Positions 23,259 through 34,500 of a stretch of 64,000 bases of DNA are shown here, in pieces. The DNA comes from Ctenosaura bakeri. Taxonomy: Eukaryota > Chordata > Lepidosauria > Squamata > Iguanidae. The stretch lies in contig CAOLHI010000741.1 of NCBI GenBank assembly GCA_948474755.1, positions 620,001 to 684,000 of the forward strand. Reading direction: 5' to 3'. The notes beneath the pieces are model-generated. The model was not told the DNA's origin. It worked only from the letters and a program-made list of their open reading frames with translations, and did no database searches. Positions within the stretch are counted from its first letter, which is position 1. Every line of letters begins with the position of its first letter. The translations under genes and the position numbers were made by a program.

Positions 23259-25924
23259 TCATAACATTATTTACTTTGATGTTATGTATGTGTTTGTGGA
23301 ACATCCATCCTAATCAATAAATGGAAGCTGAAACTTTCCCAGGCTACAGCCTAACTTTTGATAAATATTTGATATTTCTTATTGATAAGTTCTCCCAAGA
23401 CATAAGAGGGGGAGCAGTAGCTATTGGAAAATATGAGAGGTTTGTAGTGAATCTCTCTTATCTGAAAAAAATACTAGGCAGAAGTTGAAGCAGGACTCAG
23501 TCCACCCACACACAGTAACTAGCAGAGAAAGAAATCAAATTTAATCTTCTCCATAAGGTACATAAAAGTAGTTTTAATCACAAATACTTGTGTGTAATAA
23601 ACACAGGCTCATCTTCTTGAGGAAAATAAGGAAATAAAGAGTAATACATAGTTTCAGAAGAGTTGGAACATCTTATCCAGAGAGAGCTTTTTAAAGAAAT
23701 CGCATGCTTCATAGTCAGCAGGCAGGGAGGAAGAAAGGTAGAGACCTGGAGAACAAAAGAAAGATGTCTACCTGATGCAGTGTGGATGTGAACAAACAAA
23801 CAAACAGGAAGTAGCCATAAACATGCTGTGCTTAAACGCCTAGAAAGTAGCATGCAACCAAACTCCAGTGAGCATAAAGCATGCAAAGGCTGCAACCTCC
23901 AACAGTAGAAGTGGCTGGTCGTTTCTCCCAGCCTTCACATACCTGGAAAAAGAAATACAGTTGTCCCTCCGCACTTGCAGGGTTGACTTTTATAGATTTT
24001 GTTATTTGTGTTTCTTCAGCCACTCCTGCCACCTCAGGTACTTCTTTTCCAGGGGAACCTTCCCTTTTGGTGGCTGCGATTAGGCTGTGCAGTCCTTTAA
24101 AACCCCACCTCTCCTCCTCCTCCTCTTCCACCAGCCACTGCCTGGCCACCTAAGGATGACTTGCAGCCTGATTTCTCAGCACTATAAACACTCTCATACT
24201 GCCCTCCTACACCTAAGGAAGGAGATGGGGGAGAGAGGAATATAGGACTACCATGCTGACCTGTCCCCTTTCCCTCTCCTTTTCCTGACCTGGTTTGGAC
24301 ACTGGGTGTCTGTTCTCCCCACCATGCCTCAGCCCCCTTCCCACAGATGCACACATACATTTTTATATTTGCATTTTTTCCACTTTTGTGAGGGTCCTGC
24401 ACCCCTAGCCCTAGCAAATGTGGAGGGCCAACTGTATGTGGGTGAAACTGAGATGTCTAATGTGTTGCACAATAGGGACTTGAAAGGTCTACCTGAACCT
24501 CCAGGCGGTTCCTGAGCCAACTGAGACCTACACTGGAGTGAGAATGCTGTGCCCTCCAGATGATGTTAGACTGCAACTCCAGCATCCCTATCCAACATAC
24601 CTAGTGGTGAGGCACACTAGGAGCTGCCATCCAACAACATGTGTAATGCCACACAATTCCCATTTCTGGCCTACACTGTGAATCACAGATATACTTAGGA
24701 TTTGTGTAATATGTACCATTTTAGATCTGAAATGAAAAATCAGAGAAAGGAGTTTGTTCCCAATAAAAAATACTTTCAGAAAGAAAGTATTTATTAGCCC
24801 ACAATATGAAAATTATTGGAGAGCTATAGGCATAGATATATGAGAGAATGGTTCCATAGCATGCTGAAGTTGTCTCTCCATTGAAAGTTTTCTATTTTGC
24901 TGAGAGAGTGAGGGTTTACTTTCTAAAGCATAGTTTTTGAAGCTTAAAAAGTATATTCTGAACTACAGCCTGCTAACACATTCCTGCCTTTTTTCTTTTT
25001 TTTTCTTTTTTGGTTACTGCACAGTCAGGGCTGGGTCAACTAAGAATCCCATAAAAGAACAGCATCACCTTTCATTTCCTGCCATAAAGGAGAGAATGAC
25101 ATGAAAGCCCTCCCCTAGTGCAGTCACACCTGGTTGTATCTTTAATTATCAACTCTCTGCACCTCTGGTGAGCAAGAGAAGACTTCTAACAAAGCCTTCT
25201 GTATAATGTCAGGCTACCTGTATCAAACAAAATCTTTGGGGTTGGAAACATGAAATATGACATATAGGTATCTGGAACCAAATTAGCATCATGTCCATAT
25301 TTTATTACTTGTGCCCTGATGTACCTCATGGTACACTCCTTCAGGAAGACCTCCTGTACAGTGCTCAATGAAAATTGAAAGATTAAATGCTCCAAGTTAC
25401 ATGCACCACACATGGTGCATAGACCCAATCTGATCTCTGGTGGTAGTTCCAACTATTTGATCAACAGAAAGGTGGAACTAAATACCATACCAACCTTCTA
25501 ATTTCTTGAACTAGTTACTGGCACTACAACCAACACTCTGCTAGAATAATATTTGTTTCCATATTCCTCATCATGGAGAATTTTCCTCCTGTTGGTATAT
25601 GTCCTAGCCAGATTCCAGCATACAACTTATAGTTAGCATTTTAATTTTCATGTTCCTATTTCTCATCTCATGGAGACTAGACATAGCAGCCAAGACCCTG
25701 CGTCAGGAGATGAATCAAGTTTCACACAGACAGACTTATGACATGTCTACCCTCACCCCTTTCCAAAAGCACTTTTAGCTGCTACAATGGTCCCACCACA
25801 AGCATTTACCAATCTATAGAGGGAGGTAACAAAGAAGTGTCCAGTTATGCTCCTATAGCTGTAAACATAGAACGACAAGATCTTCTGGGACCTCCAGGGG
25901 ACACCTGAGAGGTTTCAGAGAATG
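23259..25924. other. No gene seen; one worn foldback repeat
   Basis: 24540-24660 carries a CCCTCCAGATGATGTTAGAC ... CATCCAACAACATGTG foldback block of the same type as 15.6 kb. The remainder is unassigned. Short frames around 23.8-24.5 kb on both strands show no family signature. Confidence 0.45.
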
Positions 25925-26013
25925 CGGTTTTGTAGAGATAACTGTAAGACAGGACGCCTAGTTTGAATCCCCATTTGGCTGTGAAGCTAGATGGCCTTGG
26001 AATAGGTCACCGT
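25925..26013 (+). mobile_element. tRNA-derived SINE, left part (split by hAT)
   Basis: Head-like sequence with a CTAGTTTGAATCCCCATTTG B-box and a GGCCTTGGAATAGGTCAC body. It stops abruptly at the hAT element and resumes at 27128 (first as the duplicated target) with TATCTTTCAGCTTGAAATACC, so the two parts form one older SINE. Confidence 0.72.
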
Positions 26014-27127
26014 TAGAGATGGGCCAACCGAATCCTCGAATCATCAGCAAGGATTCGAGATTTGTTAATCTGAATCTCTGCACCAAAATAGCCAAATCAA
26101 ATCTTTTGAATCCTGAAAACCTGGGAAACCAGGATGCCTGAAAACCTGGGAGGCCAGACACACACGGGGAGATGGCAAGTAGTTTAGTTTTTCCCTTGGA
26201 GTAATAGTGGTCTTTGCTAACAATTTCAGAAATTACATCTGGGATTGTATTCTGATATATTTAAATAGAACATTTAATATCTAAGTTCAGCACCATTTTC
26301 TGTGCTGAAAATCAATGGCATGTATAAATACTGGGGTCAGTGGGTCTGACGCCTATCAGAAGTAGCGGGACAGAGGACAAGATCACACAATCTCATCCAG
26401 TGATTGCCACATGTAGGCCAGTGTACCTCCTTCCCCAAGACCAATGCCTGGTTGTAAACCTATAGCTAGAATAGGATGAAAAGTGAAACGTCTGTCATGG
26501 TTTCTCATGAGCCGCATGACAAACCACATGTAGCAGAAAGGAAAAATTGTTTTTAAAAATTGGCGCCTCCGGGGCCCACCAAAGGTCTGATTGGCTGGAA
26601 TGTACAGTATTCTTGAGATTTCAAGTAAAGTTGAAAGATTCTTTTGCATAGCTCCCTTGCAAAACTCTTTTGTACACAATTCTGGGAGTTGTAGTTTTAC
26701 CAGGTTGTCACAGCCTTCTCTGCCAAAGTGTGCTGGTGCATCATCAAACTACAAACCCCAGGATGCCATAAGGAGCCTTGCAAAGAAAATCCAGTTTTGA
26801 CCTGGATTATCTCTGTACTGTAGTGGTCCTGATTACACACGCAGGAAAATGTGGGATTAATCCACATTTTCCTGCCTATGTAGAAAGGGCCTTCATATCA
26901 CTTTCAATGTGGGGAGATCTTGAGGCAAAACTAGGACAATTGTCCTGGCCAGAGGGAGGTTTGCCTTTGCCTAAGCTTTTGCTAAGGCTGAGAGAGTATG
27001 TCTTGCCCAAGATTATCCTTCTTTCCCTTGCTTTTTAAACCCTTTAAAAAAAAAAAGGATTCAAAAGATTCAAGGATTCCCAGAACCTTCCAGGGATTCA
27101 GAAAATTCTGGATTCATCCCATCCCTA
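26014..27127. mobile_element. hAT-type element inserted in a SINE
   Basis: The left end TAGAGATGGG and the inverted right end TAGGGATGGG are hAT-like termini (usually CAGRGATGGG). Flanking 8-mers GTCACCGT (26006-26013) and GTCACTAT (27128-27135) agree at 6 of 8 bases. The interior near both ends is rich in GGATTC/GAATCC words. Inside lie a worn foldback block (26680-26775), a hairpin (26841-26875) and a piece of antisense SINE (about 26950-27015). No transposase domain was recognised in its 1114 bp. Confidence 0.75.
26841..26875. repeat. 14-bp perfect hairpin
   Basis: GCAGGAAAATGTGG (26841-26854) and its exact inverse at 26862-26875 are separated by GATTAAT. It precedes TGTAGAAAGGGCC at about 26878-26890, which resembles the right end of the GGCC-type MITEs, so it may be the remnant of a nested copy whose left end I could not find. 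Confidence 0.8.
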
Positions 27128-27255
27128 GTCACTATCTTTCAGCTTGAAATACCTCATAGGATAGTTGTAATAAAAGACATGTGGGAGGGGAACTGTTTAT
27201 GCTATCTGAGCTCTGTGGAGGAATGATGGGATAGAAATCAAATAATAAAATAGGA
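27128..27255 (+). mobile_element. tRNA-derived SINE, right part (split by hAT)
   Basis: Contains CCTCATAGGATAGTTGTAAT, a GAGCTCTGTGGAGGAATGAT stretch and a GGGATAGAAATCAAATAATA end, the typical 3' portion of a squamate tRNA-headed SINE. It continues the head at 25925-26013. Confidence 0.7.
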
Positions 27256-29195
27256 AAGCTTGTACAGTGATTAAATTTATTGTGATTTTCTGCTATGTAC
27301 CCATATCTATACAGAGAAGTTACAGTTAGTAGTAATGATTATGATTACTATAGCTGGTGATTATTATGACTACTGTAGCACTATCACTGTTTATGATGAT
27401 TAATAGCTACTATCTAAAATTTTGGTCACACTGGACTAAAATTCTGGATACTGGTCACTGATCATGACAATGATTGCTCTAATCACTGTACTGAATTATA
27501 GCTTCTTTTATGCTTGGTATATTCATATTGCCATTGTAGAATGCTACTTCTGTCTCTTATTTTATTTGATCTTTTGGTCTTAGTTTGTTAACAATAATAA
27601 AAATGCCTATTCTCTGGACTAAGGATATATTCAAACCTACTAGAGTGGCCAAATGCAAAAGAGAGTGCTCTGCACCCCAAATAATTGCGAAAAAAAGACA
27701 TTTTCCCCAAACTACACCTATTGCAATTCCTTCTTCTGCCCAATTGTTAAAATAACAAGAGGCCTGTCTAGCTATCCTGCTATTTAGGAAGGGACAAATT
27801 TGTCAGTTTTGATTTGTCTAAATTTTTATTTTTCTAGACCTCAGTTTAGTTTATCTTGAACTTGGAGAATATTTCCAGCATTAGGCTTGGTTTGACATTA
27901 AATTTGAGATTATTTTTAAAGTTCAAGTAAACATTTGTATTCATTTTTGTACACATTTTTCCTAATCCTTTAATTCAGTTGTTTGCATTTTTTTGAATAT
28001 ACATATACTTTTTGCAAGCAATATGCATTTCTGAACATCGTTTTTCTAGTATGTGCATTTTTATCTGTATTCTCACCTAATATACATATGTTCATTTTCT
28101 TTTATTGGAGAATATTATTGCTAAATTTGGAGATGTGCAAATTCTAAAGGAAATCTCTGTTTTACTTCACTTATGCATTGGTTCAAAACCAGTAATTTCA
28201 TATTTAAATGCAACTTTTTTTTGTTTTTGTTTTTGTTATATCCTTACAGTTACCCGCTTTGCTGGCCACTACATGCATCTGATATTAGTTCTGCCACACA
28301 GAAGCTTATGCTATGATACATTGGTTGATCTTTAAGTGGCTCACAAGATCGTTTTTGCCGCAGCACAGCCAAATGGCTGCTCCTCCAGAATCAATGTACA
28401 CAATGCATTACATTATTTTATTTGGAAAACAAGGCAATCCTTGCCCTCAGTAGTTTTACAAGCTAAACGTTGACAGAGCAGACAACCCTTCAGAAGGAAC
28501 AATTGGAGGAGTGAATGTGAACAAATGTAGTTATGTGTAGTGAGGACAAAGGGATAAGCCAACAGCTTTGTTGAAAAGGTGGGTTTGGATGTTGGATTTA
28601 AAGACACAGGAATAAGAAACAGCAAGAGGGAATAAGTCGTTGTTTTAGGAGAGCCCTTACTTTTAAGAGATTGAAGAAGGATGATTGGGAGAGATTAGAT
28701 TATGGGCAGAGAAAGATAAGATAAAATAAGGTTAACTCACAGAGACATTAGTGCATATGTTTGAATTACATGCAGGACTCGTATGTGTCCCAAATTGTCA
28801 GTTTCACGAAGGAAATCATGTGAAGTGGTTCATATTGCTAGGCGCTTCCACATCTGCATTTTCTGTGACTAAAAGATGATTTCTATAATCATCTTCCCTA
28901 ATAAAGAATATTCAGATAATGTAGCAACAGGAAAAAGTCACATACAAAATCCTTTCAGTCACATTCAGTTCTTTGCCTATTTTGAACTTGTCTCCTGCAA
29001 GCTACTTTGAATTGTATGTAAGCCTCTGTGATTACCATCCAGTTTCATGTTACCAAATTGTTGCCATTTCCACAACTGTTTTTGCTGTACCTCAAATATG
29101 ATTTATTATTGATCCATGGAGAAAATATTTCATTAACTCTTATAGCTGTTTCAACAGATATTTCAAAGCATAAAAAGTAACTAGCCCAATGGGAA
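27256..29195. other. No gene seen
   Basis: AT-rich DNA. Loose ATTACT/AGTAAT inverted words lie at 27330-27420. No repeat or exon recognised. Confidence 0.4.
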
Positions 29196-29391
29196 CTGGT
29201 GTGTTGTCGTGGACTGAGTTTTAAACTGGGACTCCAGGAGACCTGGGTTTGAATCCCTGCCTTGCTGTGGAAACTCCCCAGGTGACCTTAGGCAAGTCAC
29301 ACTCTTGTGACCTAAGAGGAAAGCAATGGCAAATTTCCTCTAAATAAATATTGCTAAGAAAACCTTGAAGGCACATAACAACAACAAATCT
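29196..29391 (+). mobile_element. Sauria-type SINE
   Basis: Head words ACTGGGACTCCAGGAGACC and GGTTTGAATCCC, body CAGGTGACCTTAGGCAAGTC, tail AATATTGCTAAGAAAACC and an ACATAACAACAACAAATC end are in order on the plus strand. Nearly full length, moderately diverged. Confidence 0.85.
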
Positions 29392-29610
29392 AGGCCAGGC
29401 AAAACTGGCCAATATTAGCTGGCAGCATAACTTGAGAGAAAATGTGGATTAATTTCTCAAATGATTACTTTTTTTAGGTTCTTAATGTGGCTGGAGTACA
29501 TAGGTTTCCTTATTATCTGAGGTTATTCCTACTACACTTTCACAAATTCATTATTTCAGGCTATTAGAATTTGTTAGGTGTGGGGTGGATTTCTCTGCCA
29601 GATACAGGAT

Positions 29611-29813
29611 GGCCATTTCCACCCTACAGTGTTATACTGCTATTATTCCACTTTCAACATCCTGTGCAATTCTGAGGTTCATAGTTTACCGAGGCCAAAG
29701 AGTTCTCGGGCTGAGAAGTTCTAAATGCTCCTCCCTAAACTGCATAGCCCAGGATTCCACAGGATGTTGAAAGTGGAATAATAGCACTATAACAGTGTAG
29801 GGTAGAAATGGTT
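29611..29813. mobile_element. Palindromic MITE (GGCCATTTCC ends), 3-bp duplication GAT
   Basis: The ends GGCCATTTCCACCCTACA and AACAGTGTAGGGTAGAAATGG are inverse-related and GAT lies on both sides (29608-29610, 29814-29816). Arms carry TATTATTCCACTTTCAACAT and its inverse around a 60-bp centre with CCGAGGCCAAAGAGTTCTC. Closely similar to 55028-55227 and 62231-62430. No coding capacity. Confidence 0.85.
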
Positions 29814-29998
29814 GATGTCTCATGAGATTGAATTGAGAGTGGAAGAATTGTGTCATATGGCTCTGGGATTTTAGAAGCATTTTTAGAAGAAACAATGGTG
29901 ATGCAAGGGTGATTTTGCTTGCTCAGCAGGACCTCAGATAATCATGACTCTTTCAATATGGCAGGTCTTTAGAGCAGAAGGCCCATGTTACCCTTCCC

Positions 29999-30018
29999 AC
30001 ACACACACACACACACAC
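29999..30018. repeat. (AC)n microsatellite
   Basis: Ten AC units without interruption. Confidence 0.95.
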
Positions 30019-31298
30019 TTTGGCCTGCAGGGACATTGTTGAAATCTTTTTTGTTTTTGTTTTGTTTTGCACAAAAAAGGTAACATTGTGTCCCTACTTA
30101 CATGCATTGTACGTACAGCTTTGGACTCTACATTTTGCATTTTTTTCTGTTCTCCTCCTCTGATTTTTGTTGATCTGAGCTTACAATTTTGTATATTTTT
30201 ATTCAGAGTGAGCTGCAACAAGTCATTATCATTCTTTTTTAGTGTGTTTACTGTTCACACTGGACTGGGCACTTCAGCAATTAAGTGAAATGTTTTCCAG
30301 ATATATCCTATTTATTTCACTTCTGGCTCTCCCTTTCTTTCTAGCTTGCTCTCCCCACCTTTACCCCAATATGCCCCGCTTCAGTGGATCACATACTGTG
30401 AGGAGTTTGGCTATTAAGCTCCTATTTCTTCAGCTGATAACAGGTGCAGGAGGAGTTTTAAGGCTTGGCCACAGAGATCCAGCAAAGCCAGCCTACCAGA
30501 GCAGACATTTGAGACTGGTTTATAAGAATCATGTATTCATCAGTCCATGGGCTACTCTGATTCCTGCGAGAATCTGCACTGCAAATATTTCATATGTAAA
30601 ACACAGAGAGGGAAGAAAACAAATGAGTACAAATATCACTTTATTTGATCAGTCATTCAGTGGATTTTTAACAGATTTAAACAAACAAGTATTAAGATGA
30701 GATGCTTACATTGATGAGATGTCATTAATTGAACAGTGTGCTATACCACTGATACGTGCAGATCACAGTTCTTGATTGGCAGAGAGGAGGCAAAGAAGAT
30801 ACAGCTATTCAACTGTACAGAACAAATGTTCTACATGTACTCCAAGGCAATCAAAAGATTTCTGGTGAATAATTTCCTCACCCTTCATTCACTGACTGAT
30901 TTTTTGTAAGCAGCCATGTATTGCTGCATTCGCAATGGGTAAGTGTCTAGCTAAAATAAATAGATTTCTTAATTTCATAACTCACCTTTAACATCACTCC
31001 ATAACTTTTAACCCACAGAGTATCTGAAGTTTGAGCGAGCAGTGTACGTGTTGGCAGGGGGTGGAAAGAAAAGAGAGGTGCAAATCAGTGGCAAAACTTA
31101 ATTTAAAAGGTTGTATGATGGGGCTGTCATGTTAGGACAGCCTCTCTCAACCTGGCAGTTTGCAGACATGTTTGCTTCCCTATATCCCCAGGCAACAATC
31201 TAATTATGGACATGTTGTCCAACCGGGGGGGGGAAGTAACATGTTGGAGGAAAATAACTTTAAAACGAGAAAAAGAGCATTTTTGAAGCACCCATTAA
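30019..31298. other. No gene recognised
   Basis: A 152-codon frame at 30242-30700 crosses AT-rich sequence and matches nothing I know. 31130-31240 looks like a worn foldback repeat starting CAGCCTCTCTCAACCTGG. Confidence 0.4.
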
Positions 31299-31365
31299 CT
31301 AGAATCATAAAATTCATATTGCTGGAAGAGACCACAATGGCCATGGACTTTTGAGCATGGCACTA
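31299..31365 (-). mobile_element. Short CR1 3'-end fragment
   Basis: AGAATCATAAAATTCATATT followed by GCTGGAAGAGACCACAATGG is the CR1 3' terminus in antisense, a separate small copy about 110 bp before the larger minus-strand CR1. Confidence 0.55.
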
Positions 31366-31521
31366 CCCAGGACTGCCTGTATTCCATTCAGTGCAATTAT
31401 TGTATACAAGATGAAAGAGACTATGTGCATTCACTTTCCAGGGTGAAAGTTAAGGCATTGGACCAAGAGTCACAGAACCATAGAATCATAGAGTTGGAAG
31501 AGATCAGAAGGACCATTCAGT

Positions 31522-32176
31522 CTAACCCCCTGCCATGCAAGAATATACCATCAAAGCATTCCCAACAGATGGCAATCCAACCTCAGTTTTAAAACCTCCA
31601 AAGAAGGGGACTCCATCACACTCCACTGTCAAACTACTCTTAGCATCAGGAAGTTCTTTCTGATATTTAGATAGAATCTCTTCCTGAAGTTTGAAGCCAT
31701 TGCTCTGTGTCCTAGTCTCTGGTGCAGCAGAAAACAAGCTTGCTCCATCATCCATATGACATTCCTTCAAATATTTAAATGTAGCTGTCATGCCACTTCT
31801 TAGCATTCTCTTCTCCAGGCTAAATGTACACAGCTCCCTAAGCTGCTCTTCATAGGCCATGGTTACCATTTTGGTTGCCCTCCTTTGGACACATTTGAGC
31901 TTGTCAATATCATTGTCATGCCCGGTACTGTTCACAGTATTCCAGGTGGAGTCTGACCAACAAAGAATAGAATTGTACTATTACTTCCCTTGACCTAGAC
32001 ACTATGCCCCTATTGATGCAGCCTAGAATAGCATTGGCTTTTTTAGCTGCTACATCACACTGCTGACTCATGTTTAGCTTGTGGTCTCCTAGATCCCTGT
32101 GCTGCATTTCCCCAACTGTATCATCTGCTCCATTGTCCCCACATTGAGCACTGTTCTCCTTTTGAGAGAAGACCAA
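31522..32176 (-). pseudogene. CR1 ORF2 C-terminal remnant
   Basis: Two minus-strand frames (31916-32176 and 31522-31935) together read the CR1 region after the [22 protein letters not shown], then ATKMVTMAYEEQLRELCTFS and FSAAPETRTQSNGFKLQEE. They overlap in different frames, so at least one frameshift has occurred. The frame at 31916-32176 begins in sequence equivalent to the linker before the RT and jumps straight to the post-RT segment, which is the internal deletion. Confidence 0.82.
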
Positions 32177-32533
32177 GACAAAGAAGGCTTTGAGTAGTTA
32201 TGCCTTTTCTCTGTCCCTTGTTAGCATTTTGCCATCTTCTTCATTTCCTTATTCTGCCTTTTGCTATGGACTTAACAAAAAAAAAAACTTTTTTTATTGG
32301 TTTTAACCTCTTTAGCAAGCCTAAGATCATTCTGTGCTTTAGCTTTTCTGACCTTCTCCCTACAATTACTGGACATTTGTTTGAATTCATCTTTAATGAT
32401 TTCCCCCTTTTCCTATTTCTTATATATATCTCTTAAATCATAACTCACTTAAAGGTTCTTTAGGCATGCATTCTGAATTCTTTAGACCCTTCCCATTTTG
32501 CCTCATCTTTGAAATTGCTTGAAATTATGCCTT

Positions 32534-33438
32534 TGTTACATCACTGGAAAACCCTGTCCCGGGGTCTACAATTTTAATATTAAAATATGATTCAATGTGC
32601 CTGAGAGGTCATCCGGATGAGCATGTAGGCAGCCATGGTCGAATGATCGAAAACCAGGTCAGACCAGTACAATCCCCTGTCAGGAGACCTCAAGCTGTGC
32701 AAACCCACAGTAGACAAAGGGTCCTCAGCCCCTGAGAAGCTGACTTGAGAGGATTAGCATGTTTGCCCCAAGTTGAGCATTGATAACCATAAGATCATAT
32801 CAGGCAAGGACCATTTACATAAAGTCACACCACAACCCAATGCAACCGAAGATCCTGAGATTTTGGCAACACCTTGTAATCTCATCATGCAAAGGAAGTT
32901 ACCTTGGAGCTTCTTTCTCGGTGCGACACTCATTGTTCTCCCTGGGAAAGGATTAGCCCTCCAAGTACTCTTTCCCCTACAAATAGTCCCTGTTTTTGAG
33001 TGGTTCTTTGGATCACTCCTGGTCATCCCAGCAAACTGTTTCTCTGTCCGTTGAGTAATCCCCTCAGCACTCTCCATGCTGAGTGCCACTTCGCTGTTTT
33101 TCCCGGACCAAGGACTTTAGGAAAAGGTGCAGTATTACCCCTCCTACAATCCCTTCTATATTTCCCCTATCCAGTTTCCTCTCTTTTGCTTTTTAATAGG
33201 TCTTGAATGAGTGTGTGTGATTGCGTTGGTGTGTGAGACTTTCATCAATAAAATCATTTATTAGACATCTTCATTTGGTTTTTGGCTTGGCCTGACCCCG
33301 TAAAAACTGGGTAAAAAGACCCAGGTAGGTTACTCTGCCTCTTGCATTGCTATTGCTCGTGCTCTGGGAAGTTTCCATTCCCTATCACGTGGAGTACATT
33401 AAGGTGTCCCCCAAGGGACTCCAGAAATCAGGGTAATA
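32534..33438 (+). mobile_element. Solo LTR inside minus-strand CR1 (family shared with 60.4 kb)
   Basis: The 905-bp block starts TGTTAC and ends GTAATA (one change from the expected GTAACA) and is flanked by CCTT on both sides (32530-32533, 33439-33442). Removing it and one CCTT rejoins CR1 sequence. A TATA-like TACAAATAG is at 32978 and AATAAA at 33247-33252, so the promoter reads on the plus strand. Words shared with the LTR at 60405-61276, in the same order, include CCCCTCAGC...CCATGCTGAG, the TATA region followed by AGTCCC, AATAAAAT, and the CAGGGTAA end. Four-bp duplications fit Ty3/gypsy or endogenous retroviruses. No internal coding region is present. Confidence 0.85.
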
Positions 33439-33442
33439 CCTT

Positions 33443-33970
33443 CAATACCTCATTTTTAATAAACTCCCATCCATCAGGAACTCCATTCTCTTTTAGTATT
33501 TCTGACCATGGGATCACTCCCAGTATTTTCCTAAGTTTACTGTCATCATCTTTCTTAAAGTTTAGAACATGTATCTGACTATGCTTGGCTTCTCCTTTCT
33601 GCTGTATAATAAATTCCAGAAGAACCTGGTCATTTCCACCTAAGGATCCCACCAATTCCACCCCATTAACCAGGTCATCATTGTTGGTTAGGATCAGATC
33701 TAAAATAGCTGTTCCCCTTGTTGCCTCTTCCAACTTCTGGACAATGAAATTATCAGCAAAGTAAGTGAGGAATTTGTTGGAACTGATGCTCTTGTCAGAC
33801 TTTGACTTCCAGTAAATATCAGGATACTTGAAGTCTCCCATTACTTCTACAGCTCTCCTTGCTGAACATTTGGTCATCTGCCCCAGGAAGACATCATCCA
33901 AGTCCTCAGTTTGGCTTGGAAGCCTGCAGTAGACCCCCCCCCAACAATGGCTGTTGTTTCTCTTCCCCTA
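33443..33970 (-). pseudogene. CR1 endonuclease-domain remnant
   Basis: The minus-strand frame 33428-33901 reads MGDFKYPDIYW, then ADNFIVQKLEEATRGTAILD and SLGGNDQVLLEF. In intact CR1 endonucleases of the APE type these are GDFN and SDH motifs; here GDFN has become GDFK and SDH has become NDQ, so catalytic asparagine and histidine are lost. The frame runs into the LTR at its C-terminal side (33438). Remnants continue towards 34270 with the start of the endonuclease (ATGTCTCTACACTAATGCAC on the minus strand). Confidence 0.85.
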
Positions 33971-33991
33971 AATTTTGACTCAGATGCTCTT

Positions 33992-34025
33992 CACTTGAAC
34001 TTAGGCCAAAAGGCTGAGAAGCGAT
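33992..34025 (-). pseudogene. U2 snRNA 5'-end fragment, retroposed
   Basis: The minus strand reads ATCGCTTCTCAGCCTTTTGG then CCTAAGTTCAAGTG, i.e. the first 34 or so bases of U2 snRNA with about three changes (the conserved 5' end of U2 begins ATCGCTTCTCGGCCTTTTGG). It is flanked by direct repeats GACTCAGATGCTCTT (33977-33991) and GACCCAGATGCTCTT (34026-34040), 14 of 15 identical, which are duplicated CR1 target sequence. A full 5' end, lost 3' part and target duplications are typical of truncated snRNA pseudogenes made by LINE machinery. Not a functional RNA gene. Confidence 0.85.
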
Positions 34026-34500
34026 GACCCAGATGCTCTTGACCTGGCTTCCAGATTTTTAAGTCATGGATCTCTTCACAAGTGTAAGCTTCCTTGATAT
34101 ATAGTGCTACTCGTCCTCCTTTCCTGTTTGGTCTGTTTCTCTGAAAAATGTTATACCTTTCTATTGCTACATTCTGATCATGAGGCTCATCTTACTAGGT
34201 TTCAGTAATGCCTGTTGATGTCATATTTCATTCTGTTTATTCTGTTTATTTCCCATGGTCTGTGCATTAGTGTAGAGACATCTAAGAGCATAGGTCATCC
34301 CCCTAGCTATTTTTTTTTCCTTCCAACTGTTGAATACTTGTACCATTTGCCTGGTTCTCCCCATAACATTTGGGCTATAATCTCTAGCATTTGATGAACT
34401 CCTGCTCTCAAGAAATGCTGTCTCCCCACCCCCATAACTTAGTTTAAAGTCCTCCTGAACAGGTTTATGAGACTCTTTCTAAATACTAAACTAAATATGT

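Larger units (their letters stand above)
31474..34500 (-). mobile_element. CR1 LINE, internally deleted and twice interrupted
   Basis: On the plus strand the copy starts with the inverted CR1 3' end (ACCATAGAATCATAGAGTTG) and runs backwards into the endonuclease region near 34270; its 5' limit around 34.3-34.5 kb is approximate. A solo LTR occupies 32534-33438 and a U2 snRNA fragment 33992-34025. Compared with the plus-strand CR1 at 58.3-62.0 kb, the reverse transcriptase core is missing: sequence equivalent to the region just after the endonuclease joins directly to the [10 protein letters not shown] segment near 32090-32110. Many stops and frameshifts show it is old. Confidence 0.87.

Noticed and set aside
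26878..26890. Right end of another GGCC-type MITE (TGTAGAAAGGGCC)
   Set aside because: No matching left end or 3-bp duplication found upstream, so not counted as a copy.
30242..30700. 152-codon open frame
   Set aside because: No recognisable family, no start or splice support, AT-rich composition.
33992..34025. Functional U2 snRNA gene
   Set aside because: Only 34 nt, substituted, inside a CR1 and flanked by target duplications; no promoter or 3' box.
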